The translations under genes were made by a program, and so were the position numbers. Under the pieces are notes generated by a model. That model saw nothing but the letters and a program-made list of their open reading frames with translations. It was not told where the DNA came from and ran no database searches. From Molanna angustata (Eukaryota > Arthropoda > Insecta > Trichoptera > Molannidae), in contig OY754970.1 of the NCBI GenBank assembly GCA_963576475.1, positions 32,518,619 to 32,582,618 on the forward strand: DNA of 64,000 nt. Reading direction: 5' to 3'. Positions 44,941 through 56,790 of the stretch are shown one piece after another. The first letter of the stretch is position 1. Every line of letters starts with the position of its first letter.

Positions 44941-46817
44941 AGTCATATCCATTATTTTCTAAAAAACGAGCAAATTTGATTTTTATTAAATTAAATTGTG
45001 GCAGAACATCCCTTTGACGTCCGCACATCTCTAATTTACATATCATTGCTACCAACGCAAGCGGAAGGTATAAACAGTTTTCCCAACCTATGCTAACCAT
45101 TCGGGATTTTCTCCAGTGCCGTGGCTTGACGTACCGCGAATTCTCCTCGACATTTATCTTCTTTTTAATTAAATATCATAATTATTAAACGACTGAAATA
45201 TATAACCTTAATTGAAATAAATACTTGTCAGAGTGGGTACTATCTTTCATTATATTAATTTTCAGTTGCCCCAATATTGTATGTAGTATATCTAATATAG
45301 GATATGTTTTGATAATACTTTTGAACACGCAAATAATCTTCTGATAAAATTCCTTTAAACTAATTAATCACAACAATCTTATAATTAAAACCCATCTTCT
45401 TATAAAACGAATGATATCTCGATGTATAAATTTGCTAAGGATATTTCGAATAAAAGTCTCTGATTTTACCAAAAATAAGATATGATTCCTATGATATTAT
45501 TTGGTTAACAGTAACCCATAATTTGCTCCAAATTTTGTACAATATACTTTAACCAAATAACAGCTTATTACGATTACTTAAGTGCATCCGTCCGTGCATC
45601 TGGCAAAAAATTCATTTTAATAAAAATATTTCTTGTTGGGTATATTGACAAAAAAACGTAACGCTTTATATTAATTTATATCAAGTGAAACGGTCTAGAA
45701 TCATAATTTATGCGGTTTCTTTTGAATGTATGTTTTTTGTGGTTTATTTAAATCTTATTGGACATTTCAATGTCAAAATGTGAATTGCATACAATCACGC
45801 ACAAGTTTACTATGTTGTCTTCTTCGTCTTATTGAACTTAGTAGATAGCTGTTTTGTCATGATATATGAGGAAATTAGTCTAGATAATGATGAACCATTA
45901 GTCTTAATATATGTATTATGACCAAACGTGCAATATTTATATCCAAATATGTTAAGTGTTTGTTACACCACGGAACGCGCATGTTCATACATTACACAAA
46001 AACTAAATTATGTATCGATACCATTATTATAATATTTGATTTAGTTGATTGATTTTTAAATAATAATAATATTGGCACGGTATATGACGTGATATCGAAG
46101 TACAGCACGAAAAATCCACAAGTCATTTTAATTATTATCTATTCTATGTTATTTTCATCGGTATTTCACGTTTCGTTATTTTTTCTTTCGTATGTAGATA
46201 CACAATGACATCGTCGTCGTTGTCATAATATTGTCATAATGTTAAAAAGAGATATTTTCGTATTGGACTTTAGTACCTCTTTGTGAATTGATCGTGTACA
46301 GTATACCTTCCTAGTTTTACATACATCATTTTTTATTACTCGCTTATGTCTGCTGTCGGCGATACGATTATGGAGTTTTAAAACATTTTACGCTAATTTT
46401 TTGTTGTCTCCTTTGTTATTGTTGGAACGTTCTGGATATTTGACACTTTTAAGTTACTGGATAGTGAATATAGGTTGAATATGGCATATGTACTCTGGAA
46501 GAGCCTCATAAGATAAAGCCAGAGAACTGCAACCATTCGTTAATTTATGTTCATTAAAAAATATATAGATTTATACGTTCAACATAACATGGTTGGTCGA
46601 TTTGAGAACAATACATTTTTAAAAGATATAGCAGAGGTCGCAATTGCCGGAATATCGAATCATACATAATGTATTTTTGTATTTATTTATTGAGGTTTAT
46701 TGTGTAGAATCTATAAAATGGATCACTTTTATTGAGGTTTTCGCGTAGGTATAATTAAAAACCTCGACATAGCTTGGATTTTGAAGTTCTTTGATAATTT
46801 GTTGGACGAAATTATCT
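44941..46817. other. 1.9 kb without recognisable gene
   Basis: AT-rich; nothing recognisable. Confidence 0.45.
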
Positions 46818-46826
46818 AATTATCTG

Positions 46827-47263
46827 TATCATCCGTTGTGGGCCTTAACCTCCTTCAGAATTCGTCGCCATTCCTCCCTGCACTCTGCGGCTCTCTTCCA
46901 GTTGGTAAGGCCCAGCGCTCGTATATCAGCATCCACATAGTCCAGCCATCTCATTTTTGGTCTGCCTCTGCCTCTTCTTTCGTCTAGTGTGGTGTTTAAA
47001 ACCTTGTTGGGAGTACGATCATCACTCATCCTGTGGACATGGCCCTACCATTGCAGTCTTCTTATTTTAATGAACAGTACAATGTTAGGTTCGCCATACA
47101 GTGCCTCTAATTCTTGGTTGAATCGTCTCCTCCACACTCCATTTTCATTGACAGGACCAAATATGTTTCTGAGGACTTTCCTTTCAAATATCAGAAGTAT
47201 GTTTTCATCTCTTTTGGTCATTACCCAGCATTTGGCACCATATGCAATGACTGGATTTAATTA
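46827..47263 (-). mobile_element. RTE-like LINE, 5'-truncated, with 9-bp TSD
   Basis: AATTATCTG flanks it at 46818-46826 and 47264-47272. From 47263 the minus strand reads PVIAYGAKCWVM, FERKVLRNIFGP, IRRLQW then a stop in place of the usual aromatic, GHVHRMSDD, GRGRPKMRWLDYV and ends NWKRAAECREEWRRILKEVK. The ORF end is at 46829. The one in-frame stop (near 47045) makes even the remnant defective. The 3' end TGATA abuts the TSD without poly(A), as in RTE. Confidence 0.88.
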
Positions 47264-47272
47264 AATTATCTG

Positions 47273-48284
47273 AATGTATCTCGATTTAAATAAGTTTGAT
47301 AGTCAAGATCTTCCGAGGTCGCCCCATGGACAAGTTATGTGGACAAGTGATAAGCGCAGCTACCAAAATATGAAGAGACTGGAGAGCAACAGCGGGAGAT
47401 TGAGTACTTAGTGCAAACAAATCGTGGGATAGTAACCCAGGTGAAGAAGAGAGTCAAAATGGCTATGTATAAATATAAAGTAGGTACCTATCACATACAT
47501 ACATAGCTTACGAGAAAGATCGTCAGCTGTGGATATTCATTAAAGTCTATGGATGTTAAACATACATATTATCCATTACCGGAAGTGAAGGGATAAATCT
47601 TATCAAAACATGTTTTTGTGCATATCTCAGTGAAAACTTTGTAGCCGAGAACTTTGACTGTTATGATAGAACGTTGAAACAATAAATTACATTATAAACT
47701 TCGTTCGACGACAAAAAGACCGTTTTAATTCATAATGATGATTTTATCTGATTCCCACGAATCTGCAACGTTTAATGCATCAAAAGGGGCATTTTGTTTT
47801 CATGGATTTTATCAGCCTTGCGTTATTTCACGCGACAAATTTAATCAACGTCGTAAATTATCGTGCAACTTTTTCGTTTCGCAAATATTAAGCCACGAAT
47901 TATGTTTCGTTAAATATTTAATGACATAATATTTTTTATCTCGAACACTTTTAAAAATAGACTTAATAAAATGAACCTTGAATATACCCGCAGTAATTTG
48001 ACTTGAGATATGAATTCTTTATCATCGTTCGTTTTGAGAATCGCTCCTCCGTAGTGAAAAATTAATTATGAATTTGATCAGACAGCGGAATCTTGTTTAC
48101 ACACAAATCTTCTTCGTCTAGAGGATACATCAATTATGGAGGTATGTAATACTGGACCTATCTCTCGTACATTTTACATGACTTGATGATATACAAGAAG
48201 ACCCACATTCTACTTCTGTACTAGTAATTAATACACGGTTATATATATTATTTTAAAAACCTTTGTATCATGATTTTGTATATA
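47273..48284. other. No gene seen
   Basis: At 47330-47470 a slightly GC-richer piece (ETGEQQREIEY in one frame) may be old TE debris; unassigned. Confidence 0.4.
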
Positions 48285-48765
48285 CTTGTATTGGCTTGAT
48301 TACTGCAATGGCATTTATGCTGGATTGCCTAAGTATCAGCTCGATAGATTATAAATGGTATTTAATGCAGCGGCAAGGCTCATTTATGGTGCGGAAAAAT
48401 TATGTTACATTATTCCACAATTAAACGAATTACACTGGTTGAGGTGTCCAGAGCGATTTGACTACAAAATTTGTTTGACCTTGTTTAGTGCTTTAAATAG
48501 TTTAAATAACCTGGCACCGCAATACATCCAAGAGCTGCGTCAGAGAAAAGAGCTATCTGAATGGCATCTCATACTTAGGTCTTCTGGATCACATAGTAAC
48601 AACTCCCTAAGCGAGTTGAACAAAGTCAACAAAGCGGCTTGCTATAATCGATGCTTTATAATAGTGTGAGTTGTTCTATAAAGTGCTTCCAGATGTCCGC
48701 AGTGCTCAAAGCAAGATCACTTTCTCTAAAGGACTGAAAACAGATTTGTTTCGTAGACCAACATA
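48285..48765 (+). pseudogene. CR1/Rex-like LINE ORF2 C-terminal fragment
   Basis: The + strand reads LDYCNGIYAGLPKYQLDRL, stop, then MVFNAAARLIYG, IIPQLNELHWL, RFDYKICLTLF, LNNLAPQYIQEL and later FYKVLPDVRSAQSKITF, GLKTDLFRR. These are the conserved post-RT blocks (DYCN-L--GLP, QNAAARL, LHWLP, APQYL) of CR1/Rex/Jockey-like LINEs. Stops and a frameshift show decay. Confidence 0.85.
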
Positions 48766-50243
48766 AGGCTGAAATATAAGCTCCCATGGAATGATCCTGA
48801 ATCATTAAACGGCGCTATAGATTTTTTTTATTACAATACTTTCATTATTGGTGTTTATCATATTTACAAGTAATGCTTACGAATTTTGCTATCTATCACT
48901 AGGATGTGTATATTTTTTCTAGTTTCTATTCATCGAGTTTAATCATTTTGCATGAACCCTGACATTGTACTACTGCTCCAAAATTATCGTTGCCAATCAA
49001 TATAATTATGATTAAAGCTTTTGTAGGTGTGTAGTTTCTACACTCTGGGGAAATATGAAATGGGTTTTTGTTCTCGGAATATTTATAATGCAGACACCAC
49101 TCTCCAGTAATAGTATACTCATGTTGCCACCTTACACATATTATTTAGATTGGTATAGTTTCATGAGCCATTTTGTCACTGACATTTGAAGTGCGAGCAA
49201 TGAGCGAACCTACAAAACGTCTACCTATCTAGCTAGCAATAAATATTTTATTAGATATACTCAATTTTATTTACATTAATTCTTGTTAGCGTTCGGTTTC
49301 AAGTTCGATTCGGATTTTTATTTCTTTTATGGTTCAATGTGCAATAAATTCATTTATAATGATAAACGATGATTTTTTTATTGAATATAAGATAACGTTA
49401 TTGCAGTTTTGTCTGTGTCTTATTTGAAAATATGTTTCGCTATTATTTTCTATTTAAGATTTGAAATGGTGGATATAAATATAGATTGTTTACTTCATAC
49501 TTCAATCATGTCAATAATTAGAACAAAAAAGAAACGTATTGTATTATAATGATTCAATCTCGTATATTAACCTCCAACACTCGTCTATCTCTATTATAAG
49601 TCTTGTTTGCGTTTTGAGTTATAACATTTGTTCACTTATCGGCTCTAATAGGCCGTAAACGTATGATTACTATGTAATTATTATGTATTACCTGCATGCA
49701 TATTCCGCTTTTGTTATTACCAAATTAGATATTCTTAACACATTCAAAGGAATAACTCCTATATGGTAAGGTGATATCCGGCGTTGATATATTTCGAAAA
49801 ACTGCAAATATTGTTTTTGTGTGCGATTTGAATGATTCAATCCAGCTTTTGTTAATTCACGTATACTGTTAGAACATCACACGAAGAATATCTACCATAG
49901 AATATTTGTAATGCCCAGGTAGAATGCAGTTTATGTCAAGAATATAAATACACTCAAATACATTTAAACTTGCATCTGAAAATTGAAGTAGGTAATCAAA
50001 GGACCTTGAAACATAACTTTGTAGATCCTTCCTTTTTATTCCTTTCAATGTTTGGTTAAGATTAATTTCTATTAAATGGGTTTTGGCATCAGATCTTTAT
50101 CAATTTCAAATTCGTTTATGATTTCGGCGAATTCGTTGCACTTATAACATAATCTTATATTGCTACAATTAAATTGTGTGTTCATATACTCCTTCAAATA
50201 TGATTATTTTATTTTACACTCGGAATTACGTCTTGAATTTGTT
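48766..50243. other. 1.5 kb without recognisable gene
   Basis: AT-rich; nothing recognisable. Confidence 0.45.
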
Positions 50244-50460
50244 AACAGGTACTATGTCAAATACAAATTTAACACGCACCCGATAACACGTTATTTATGT
50301 ATTTAGTTGCCACATTCTGGAGATTTACGATATTAATCGTCTCACAGATCCAGACTAAAAACACATTAAAAACTGTGTCTCCCACCGGGAAACGAAACCG
50401 GGACCTTTGGATCAGCAGTCAGATACCAAACCAAAATCTATGAAGGCCGACAACTGTTTT
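50244..50460 (-). repeat. tRNA-derived SINE, most complete copy
   Basis: Read on the minus strand: a head with GGTTTGGTATCTGACTG (box A region) and AGGTCCCGGTTTCGTTTCCC (box B), the middle GGGAGACACAGTTTTTAATG, TCTGGATCTGTGAGACGAT, then the tail GTTATCGGGTGCGTGTTAAA and GACATAGTACCTGTTA. Same family as 19870, 20440 and 38225. Confidence 0.75.
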
Positions 50461-51281
50461 CTAACTATTACTGGAAAGTGTCTACTAAACACGTTCTTTA
50501 CCGTTTATATTGGAATTAATGCTTTTACTTAATCGCTTCAAGTTTATACTATTAACTGTCTAGTAAGTCTAGTTAATTTTTTTCTTTGTAATAACTTATC
50601 ATTCTATATGCATGTCAGATGTAGTTTTGATTCATAGTTTAATCGCTCAATTTATTAGTACCAGCAAATATTGTTTTTTCTTCTGAAGGCATTTGAATTA
50701 TTTCTCATTCCCATTTTTTTACATTTTGGTAGGTACTACTTCAATTATCGTTTTCATTTGTCCTAGGTTTCCATTTCTTTTAGAAACCATAACACATTCT
50801 GTGATTTATTGAGTTCCATGATCTGGACTTCGTGGAAGTCAGGGATTCCGGTTTTTTGGGTGCCCATCTATTTTGTTATACCTGGTTCCATGTCTTTGTA
50901 TTCCCGTTTATTTATTTCTTATTCAGTGTCTACATTTCGGAATGCACGTAGCTTCTACCACTTCTCCTATCCCCAGTCATTTCGTGTCCCCCCACCATTT
51001 TTATAATAGTTGGGATACAACTGTGCACCTGACTAGACACGTGGACACCGACCTTCTCTTTGGAGGTTTTCTGCCTCTAACGTTGTTTATTTACATTCAC
51101 TTTGGAGATCTTGTGATAAACAAACGACCGCTTTTATTTTCAACTAAAGTAAGCCAAAGTATGATAGTAAATTCAGTTTATCTGTTTGCCCATTTATACA
51201 GCATTATCCAAAAATGCGAAACAATAGTGATAATTTAAATGTTCACACATTAAACGTTTAGTGCGTGTGTTTGTTTTTGTT
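50461..51281. other. No gene seen
   Basis: Two overlapping + ORFs at 50809-51238 lack motifs. AATTCAGTTTATC at 51171 resembles an insect initiator but has no supporting context. Confidence 0.4.
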
Positions 51282-51427
51282 ATGTATAACAATGTGGTGT
51301 CTTGTACACTGTATGACACGTGTGAGAAAATTCAATCAAGTGTTATAGAAAATGTTTCTTGGAAAACGAACGATATTTTAACGTCTCTGTCATCGAAGGA
51401 AATTTATTTCCTCGATTTTTTTAATTG
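51282..51427 (+). CDS. Candidate first coding exon (uncertain)
   Basis: ATG at 51282 opens 48 codons (MYNNVVSCTLYDTCEKIQ...) with mixed codon use and ends at a good donor, AATTG|GTGAGTA. Without splicing the frame stops at TGA 51429-51431. It lies 0.6 kb before the GC-rich island. The exon would end in phase 2, so it cannot splice in frame to the milt exon expected after 23633 (phase 1). I do not recognise the peptide; chance is a real possibility. Confidence 0.25.
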
Positions 51428-52029
51428 GTGAGTACCTCCTTACAAATAACAATGTGTCATTAATTTTCTTTTATGTTTCGTTTGAATAATATTTACATTT
51501 AAAATTGTGTAATGCTATCTTTGTAGTATAATTTTATTGTAGTTGGTACATTAAGGTTTTGTTACTTGTTACATGCTTTACTTTGAATTATTCCAAACAC
51601 TTCTTTTTAATTATAGGGACTCTTCGCAAACAACTTTATATTCAATTATACGATTCCAACTATACGATTGCCCATAAAAACACGCAAAGATTGTGGTTAT
51701 TAGTGATGTTATTTGACGTTTGGTGGTGATAATTATATCAATTTGTGAATGAAATAACATATTTAATCTTTATTTCAAATACAAACAGCTTTAGTGCACT
51801 GCAATAATTATAAACTAACCAGAAAATATATATTTTATGAAAAAAAGTATTACCGGCTGTTTTTCCCATCAACATCATTCGTTACATAAAACGATGTCCC
51901 TATTATTGACAAGTAGGTACCTAAAACTTTATTCCGGCACTATTTTTTCGTTAATTTATAATTTGACTTTTTTACTTCTTATTAGTTGACAGCACTTCCT
52001 GGACCTGTCTCACTAGTTTTGTGCGTAGT
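51428..52029. other. No gene seen
   Basis: AT-rich flank of the GC island. Confidence 0.5.
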
Positions 52030-52570
52030 ATACTTTTCCTCTCCACTCGAAGGGTTGCGCGCCCCCTTACCGTTCAGCAATAAAATCTTTCCCGTTCCCG
52101 TCTTGTCCCGTGGGGCTCGCCTCTAGCGGTGCGGAGGGCGGGGGCGGGCAGCAGGCAGGGCGGGCCGGGAGCGGGCGGCTGATTCCGCCTCTCACCTCGC
52201 ACAGTACCTCTCCGCGCGCCGTGGACGTCAGCCGGCGCCGCCGTCGCTTCATTGCCAGCTAACAAGAGTAACACACATGATATTATCATACCGGTCTAAT
52301 CGTAGACGGCCGAGTGGCCGGTCTGTTCGTTCGCTATCGTGTACCGGCCGCAAAGAGATTGATATCCGCCGCTAGCCGACAGGTTCACTCACCGATAGCG
52401 CTCGCGCTCGTCGTCAGACCCATGTGGGTCTCATGTGTTGTGTGTCATCGCGGTGTGTGCTTACTTTTCCGGAAACTGCGTTAATTTTTGAGGTTATGAA
52501 GACCGTTTCCGGAACCCCGAAATGTCCGCTGAATGCAGTTTTCCAAAACACTCCCTTTTATACACAGTGA
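52030..52570. promoter_or_regulatory. GC-rich CpG-type island, putative promoter or first exon
   Basis: This 0.5-kb block is far richer in G+C and CpG than anything else in the window (GCGGGCAGCAGGCAGGGCGG, CGGCGCCGCCGTCGC, ACCGGCCGC, ATAGCGCTCGCGCTCGTCG). It has no TE similarity that I recognise. Short upstream-ORF-like frames start at ATG 52421 (+) and ATG 52496 (+, 24 codons). The ORFs of 61-71 codons on the minus strand are GC-driven. In AT-rich insect genomes such blocks usually mark promoters and 5' exons of broadly expressed genes. Strand and gene are unknown. Confidence 0.55.
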
Positions 52571-54548
52571 CGAATCAAACTTTCCTTTCCATATTGTGAT
52601 GTTTTTTCATGCCGGCTCTTCATCGAGAGTGTTGTCGTGTGCTTCTCCCATGTCCCGTTTGGGATCGGCTGACTACGAGTTTGACCAATTAATGAATTAA
52701 AAACGTATGACAGTTTCATATTACCTGTACTGTATACTTTAATGTAATGCGTTCGTCCGATATATTTTAGTTTTTCTTGTTTCTTTGTATGCTGTAATGT
52801 AGTGGCCAGAATTTCTTTCCAATTTGCTATATTTCTTCGACCAATTAATTTTTATTAACGTACTTATATTGTTTATGATTGTACCTACTAGTCTAAAAAA
52901 TATTATTTTTTTATATGTTAAATAATTACCTACGCGAATATATTTTTCAATTTATTTTTATGAACTCTTTAACTTTATTGTGTTATTTTTAATAATAATT
53001 ATAACGCATGCTCGAAATCTTCCTCAGCTGTTTTTACGCCTTGTTTATTTAACATCTATTTCTGTGTGTATTTTGAACTATATTGATGTTGTTTTGTGCA
53101 AATGAATGCGAGGTGTGATGTAATTAATGAAATGAGGCATTGCATCATTTTATGTTTTGTATAATTACTTTCTCAAGACTGTTTTCCATGGAAATGTTCC
53201 ATCTAATATTGTACATAAATGTCTTGAATGAAGATAATCGTTGATTCGTATACCGCCGCACACTCGTGAGAAAATGCCTCAAAAGAACTGGCTGCTAGTT
53301 GTTATTGATAAGTTAGAATCAGCATGTACCGTGTTTGTCAAGTCTAGTATGTTTCAGATTTATTATTATTATTATTATTTTTTTTTTTTCAATATTAGGC
53401 ACTGTCACTTCGTGGTAGAACTCCATAATTAATTAAAACTATGAAAAAAAATTATATTTAATTTTACGTTCTGCTTAAATTTTTCGCAAACGCGACTCCC
53501 ATTCACATTTATTATGTATAATATATTTAAGGTATGAGTAATTTTTTGGACATACTTACCTATTGATTGTGTTTGCATACATTGAAGCATTGTCTGAATA
53601 TCTTGGCGGAAAATTTGATCCTGTTGTATCTAGACCGTAGTGCTTGAGTTAGCCAAATCTCCGTTTGTTCTTTTGTTGACTTTTTAAAATGTTCCTGATA
53701 TCAATTTATCAATTATTGTTCGTTGTGTGTGTTCAAATTGTACGCCTTTAATTGTTGGATGTATCAATAAATAAATAAATAAATATTCTTTTCTTCGACA
53801 AGTTTCTTTACCAATGGTATTACAAAAAGGGATATATTTTTTTAACGTACGTATCTACAATAATTTATATCGGCTTCAAATCGCTTGTATTGGCCGTGAT
53901 ATAGTTTTTTTCGTGCAGGGGAAATAGCTTTAATGTCGATATCTTTTAAAATCAGAGGCGGCACACATAAATATATATTGTTAACTATAGTGCTTTGAAC
54001 CTTTTATTGTTTGTTGTTTACTCATATTGTTTTCCAATTGACCATATTAGCGGGTCGACAAAATAACATTTTGAGTTAAATAAACTTACTCTTGATAGCA
54101 GAAGGGGATCAAGTAAGTACCAATGGAATCCCAATAACACGTTTCGTTTATAACCCATTTAGACATATCTGAAGCAATAAAAACAATTTATAAACCAAAC
54201 ACGCTAAAAAAATATTTAAGATAATTTTTTCACGATTATCTATATTAACAGTTTATCATATTGTACACTATCGCTAGTGGCACTCAATTCCATTCCTCGT
54301 ATGACTTAGCTGGAAGTCACCGCACGTCACTGACCTATAATGTATGTATGTATGTATCTATGCGGCTAGTCAATTTTATCGTAAGCGAAGCAATGCGCTA
54401 TATAAAGACAAATCAAGGACATATAATTACGAATGCACGCCTTTCAGTGCACGAATGGTGATTAACTTGCAAAGAACTTCAATACATACATACATATCAG
54501 CATTCCAGATGCTGTTGAACACACTATGTAGTGAAGGTACATCTAGTC
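52571..54548. other. 2 kb without recognisable gene
   Basis: AT-rich. A (AATA)n tail at 53768-53785 ends a TTGTTGGATGTATC-type retroposon end. An (ATT)n run lies at about 53360-53377 and a (TATG)n run at 54342-54357. GTCACTTCGTGGTAGAACTCC-like sequence at 53403 recurs at 32215, an undefined dispersed repeat. Confidence 0.45.
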
Positions 54549-54942
54549 CAGGGCTGGGCTAACTTTTGGGGCAGATTCAGAAATTCAAAGTGAACGACGG
54601 GCCGCAGAAGTCACATATCTCAATTACTTCATTAAAAATCTCGGTTGTGAAATAAATATATTTTTATTATTATTATATATGTATAATTCATGTTCAAAGA
54701 ATTCATAAAACAAACAATATTGCCGCGTAACGAAAATTTTTCAATTTACCATTTTCTTTTCTGATTTTTTCAATAAACTAACAAGTCCGCGCAGCGAGAA
54801 AATTAAAGTCTTCTTTTTTTCGATTGAAATGCGTTTTGAAGCATGAATATCTTAGTATAGAAAATATATTTTCTGATTTTAGACGCATATTGCTCGCGGG
54901 CTGCAATGAAACACGCAGAGGGCCGCAGTTTGCCCAGAGCTG
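54549..54942. mobile_element. hAT-like MITE, 394 bp
   Basis: CAGGGCTGGGCTAAC at the left and GTTTGCCCAGAGCTG at the right form imperfect TIRs. GGGCCGCAG blocks stand near both ends. CAGGGCTGGGC with an internal GGCCGCA is a common hAT terminus. The flanking octamers ATCTAGTC and ATCACTAT agree only in part, so the TSD has decayed or the border is off by a base. Confidence 0.75.
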
Positions 54943-55812
54943 ATCACTATGCGTGCGGATAGGTGTACGTCTGCTTTTTGTCCAATGTTGCGTTGACTTA
55001 TCCTATAAATATCTCCGTATCCTGTTTATTGAATGTAACGCCACACCTTATTCCAGTTTTCTCGAGGTTGGGGTTACCGTGTAGGATCTAAAGACATTCC
55101 AGAAATAACAAAAGAGGAAGTACAACATAGTAGAATCTATCGAAGGAGGATTTATTAATTATTCTAATATCTAACATTAAAAAAAATAACGTTATTTTAC
55201 GATTAATAACGCTTCTTTTTAGAATTGTAATACATTTTTTTTTTCATTCTTTAGTGTCTTCATTTCTTTTCCTACCGTACGCCGTCTTTTTTCAAATAGT
55301 TCACAAATAGAAATAAGGAATCAAATCTCAAAAAGTGACATCCCATCAGTGCTATTTTTATTCTCCTAAAAATATATTATTTGGTATTATAAAAATAATA
55401 ACTAAATCATGGTGTCAATATAAGGAAGTGTGAATCATTATTATTAAAAATTATTTGTTGTTGCAAATAAGTACTGCATAATGTTAGTTTGTGTAATATG
55501 GTATACTTATTCGTATGGGTTAATTATAACGTTATTTTAATGTAAAATGATATGTAATGTACCTATAATACATAGTAGTATGTTAACTCGTGCGAAGCGG
55601 CATTGCAAATTCTAAGTAAAGTTTATTGGAGCAACTTATGATTATTATTTAGAATTATTCATCATTTTATTAGCGTTCAAGGATCTTAATCACATAGTTT
55701 AACCACGCCTCGCTTTATTAAACATAGATGTCCTTCCATAATCGTAAAAATCTCTCAAATCAACAGTTTTTATATAAAATCAAATACATATTAATTCAAA
55801 TTAAATTAACAA
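54943..55812. other. No gene seen
   Basis: AT-rich; nothing recognisable. Confidence 0.5.
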
Positions 55813-55973
55813 ATAAAATGGAAACAGTACTTTTTTACCACTGTTTTTCGATTCATCATGACAAAACGTTTTCACCGAGGTGATTTGGCATTATCAAGAT
55901 CTAAACCAAAATCATACACAGACCTTGATAATGTCGAGTCCCCTCGGCGAACAATAAATTTCCATTCCCTCTG
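55813..55973. mobile_element. Small fold-back MITE
   Basis: AATGGAAACAG at the left and TTTCCATT at the right. An internal inverted pair CACCGAGGTGATTTGGCATT-ATCAAGATCT against AGACCTTGATAATGTCGAGT. A partial relative lies at 20993-21110. Confidence 0.65.
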
Positions 55974-55990
55974 TCAGCAAGAACGGACTC

Positions 55991-56335
55991 TCAGTCATCA
56001 TAAACATACAGCACATTAAGATCTTGGGTGACATTTTGCAGGTTGGGTTTTGTGGCTCTTTCTTCTCCCGATCTGACGACGTGTCCAATCCAGGCTAATC
56101 TTCTAGATCTGATCTCACTAGTGATTAAGGGTCGCCCCGTCATTGCTCGAATTTCCTCATTGCTTCTTGTTCTCCAGGTACCTGCCTCAATTCCCGACCT
56201 TGGGCCTAAAATTTTCCGCAATATCCTGTTATCAAGTGTCAGTAATCTTTGATGGTCCTTGAGTGTCATGCACCAGGACTCGGAGCCATACATAATTTCC
56301 TGTTCAATTATGCTGCTCTTTTGCCACTCTGAATT
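55991..56335 (-). pseudogene. RTE-like LINE ORF fragment
   Basis: The minus strand reads MYGSESWCMTLKDHQRLL, RILRKILGPRSG, IRSRRLAWIGHVVRSG, then NLQNVTQDLN and a stop. These are the YG-E-W and WIGHV blocks after the LINE RT. It is a different subfamily from 59035. Confidence 0.8.
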
Positions 56336-56419
56336 CGGGACTTTGTCTCAACAATAATGAAAATAAGGAATTTTATTTAATCCATTACGTACATATACTT
56401 CAAAAGTTGCATTTATTTA
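56336..56419. other. Spacer
   Basis: AT-rich. Confidence 0.4.
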
Positions 56420-56790
56420 CAACTAGCTGAGAAGCATCGCTTCGCTCAGCTTCTAAGCTAGGGCTTTCAGCCAACTTTTTACCGCTGCGCGGTAAATGAC
56501 CGCCTTCGGCGGTTCATGCAACGAAATGAAGCGGAGCTTGTAGGTACTTAAAAATATATTCGGTGCAGTATTTATCGACAACACTTTTCCTCAACACCTA
56601 GTGGACTCCACAAGGTGCGGGCTTCCAGTCCATTACCAGTGTTGTTTTTGCGGCTACTCCGCATGGACAAATGGTCCCAGCCACACGCAAGTCCATTGAA
56701 GACTTGGCCCCGTCAACCTGAGCACCCGCGAGGAAGAACGAACGCTTGCCCTTTACCGTGAGTGCCGTGGGAAGATAAATTTATTACTCT
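56420..56790. repeat. Block with clustered small GC hairpins
   Basis: Contains CTGAGAAGCATCGCTTCGCT-CAGCTTC, GCTGCGCGGTAA, ACCGCCTTCGGCGGT and GCTTC/GAAGCG pairs within 120 bp, each able to fold. A moderately GC-rich tail follows (CGCAAGTCCATTGAAGACTTG, ACCTGAGCACCCGCGAGG). It is atypical for its surroundings and is probably part of an unidentified transposon. No protein motif in any frame. Confidence 0.5.

Noticed and set aside
52067..52289. Two overlapping minus ORFs, Arg/Pro-rich
   Set aside because: They arise from GC-rich composition lacking stop codons; no motif, and they overlap in two frames.
52304..52402. tRNA-like box A (GGCCGAGTGGCCGG) and box B (GGTTCACTCACC) in the GC island
   Set aside because: Spacing is long and no acceptor stem or anticodon arm can be drawn; chance similarity in GC-rich sequence.
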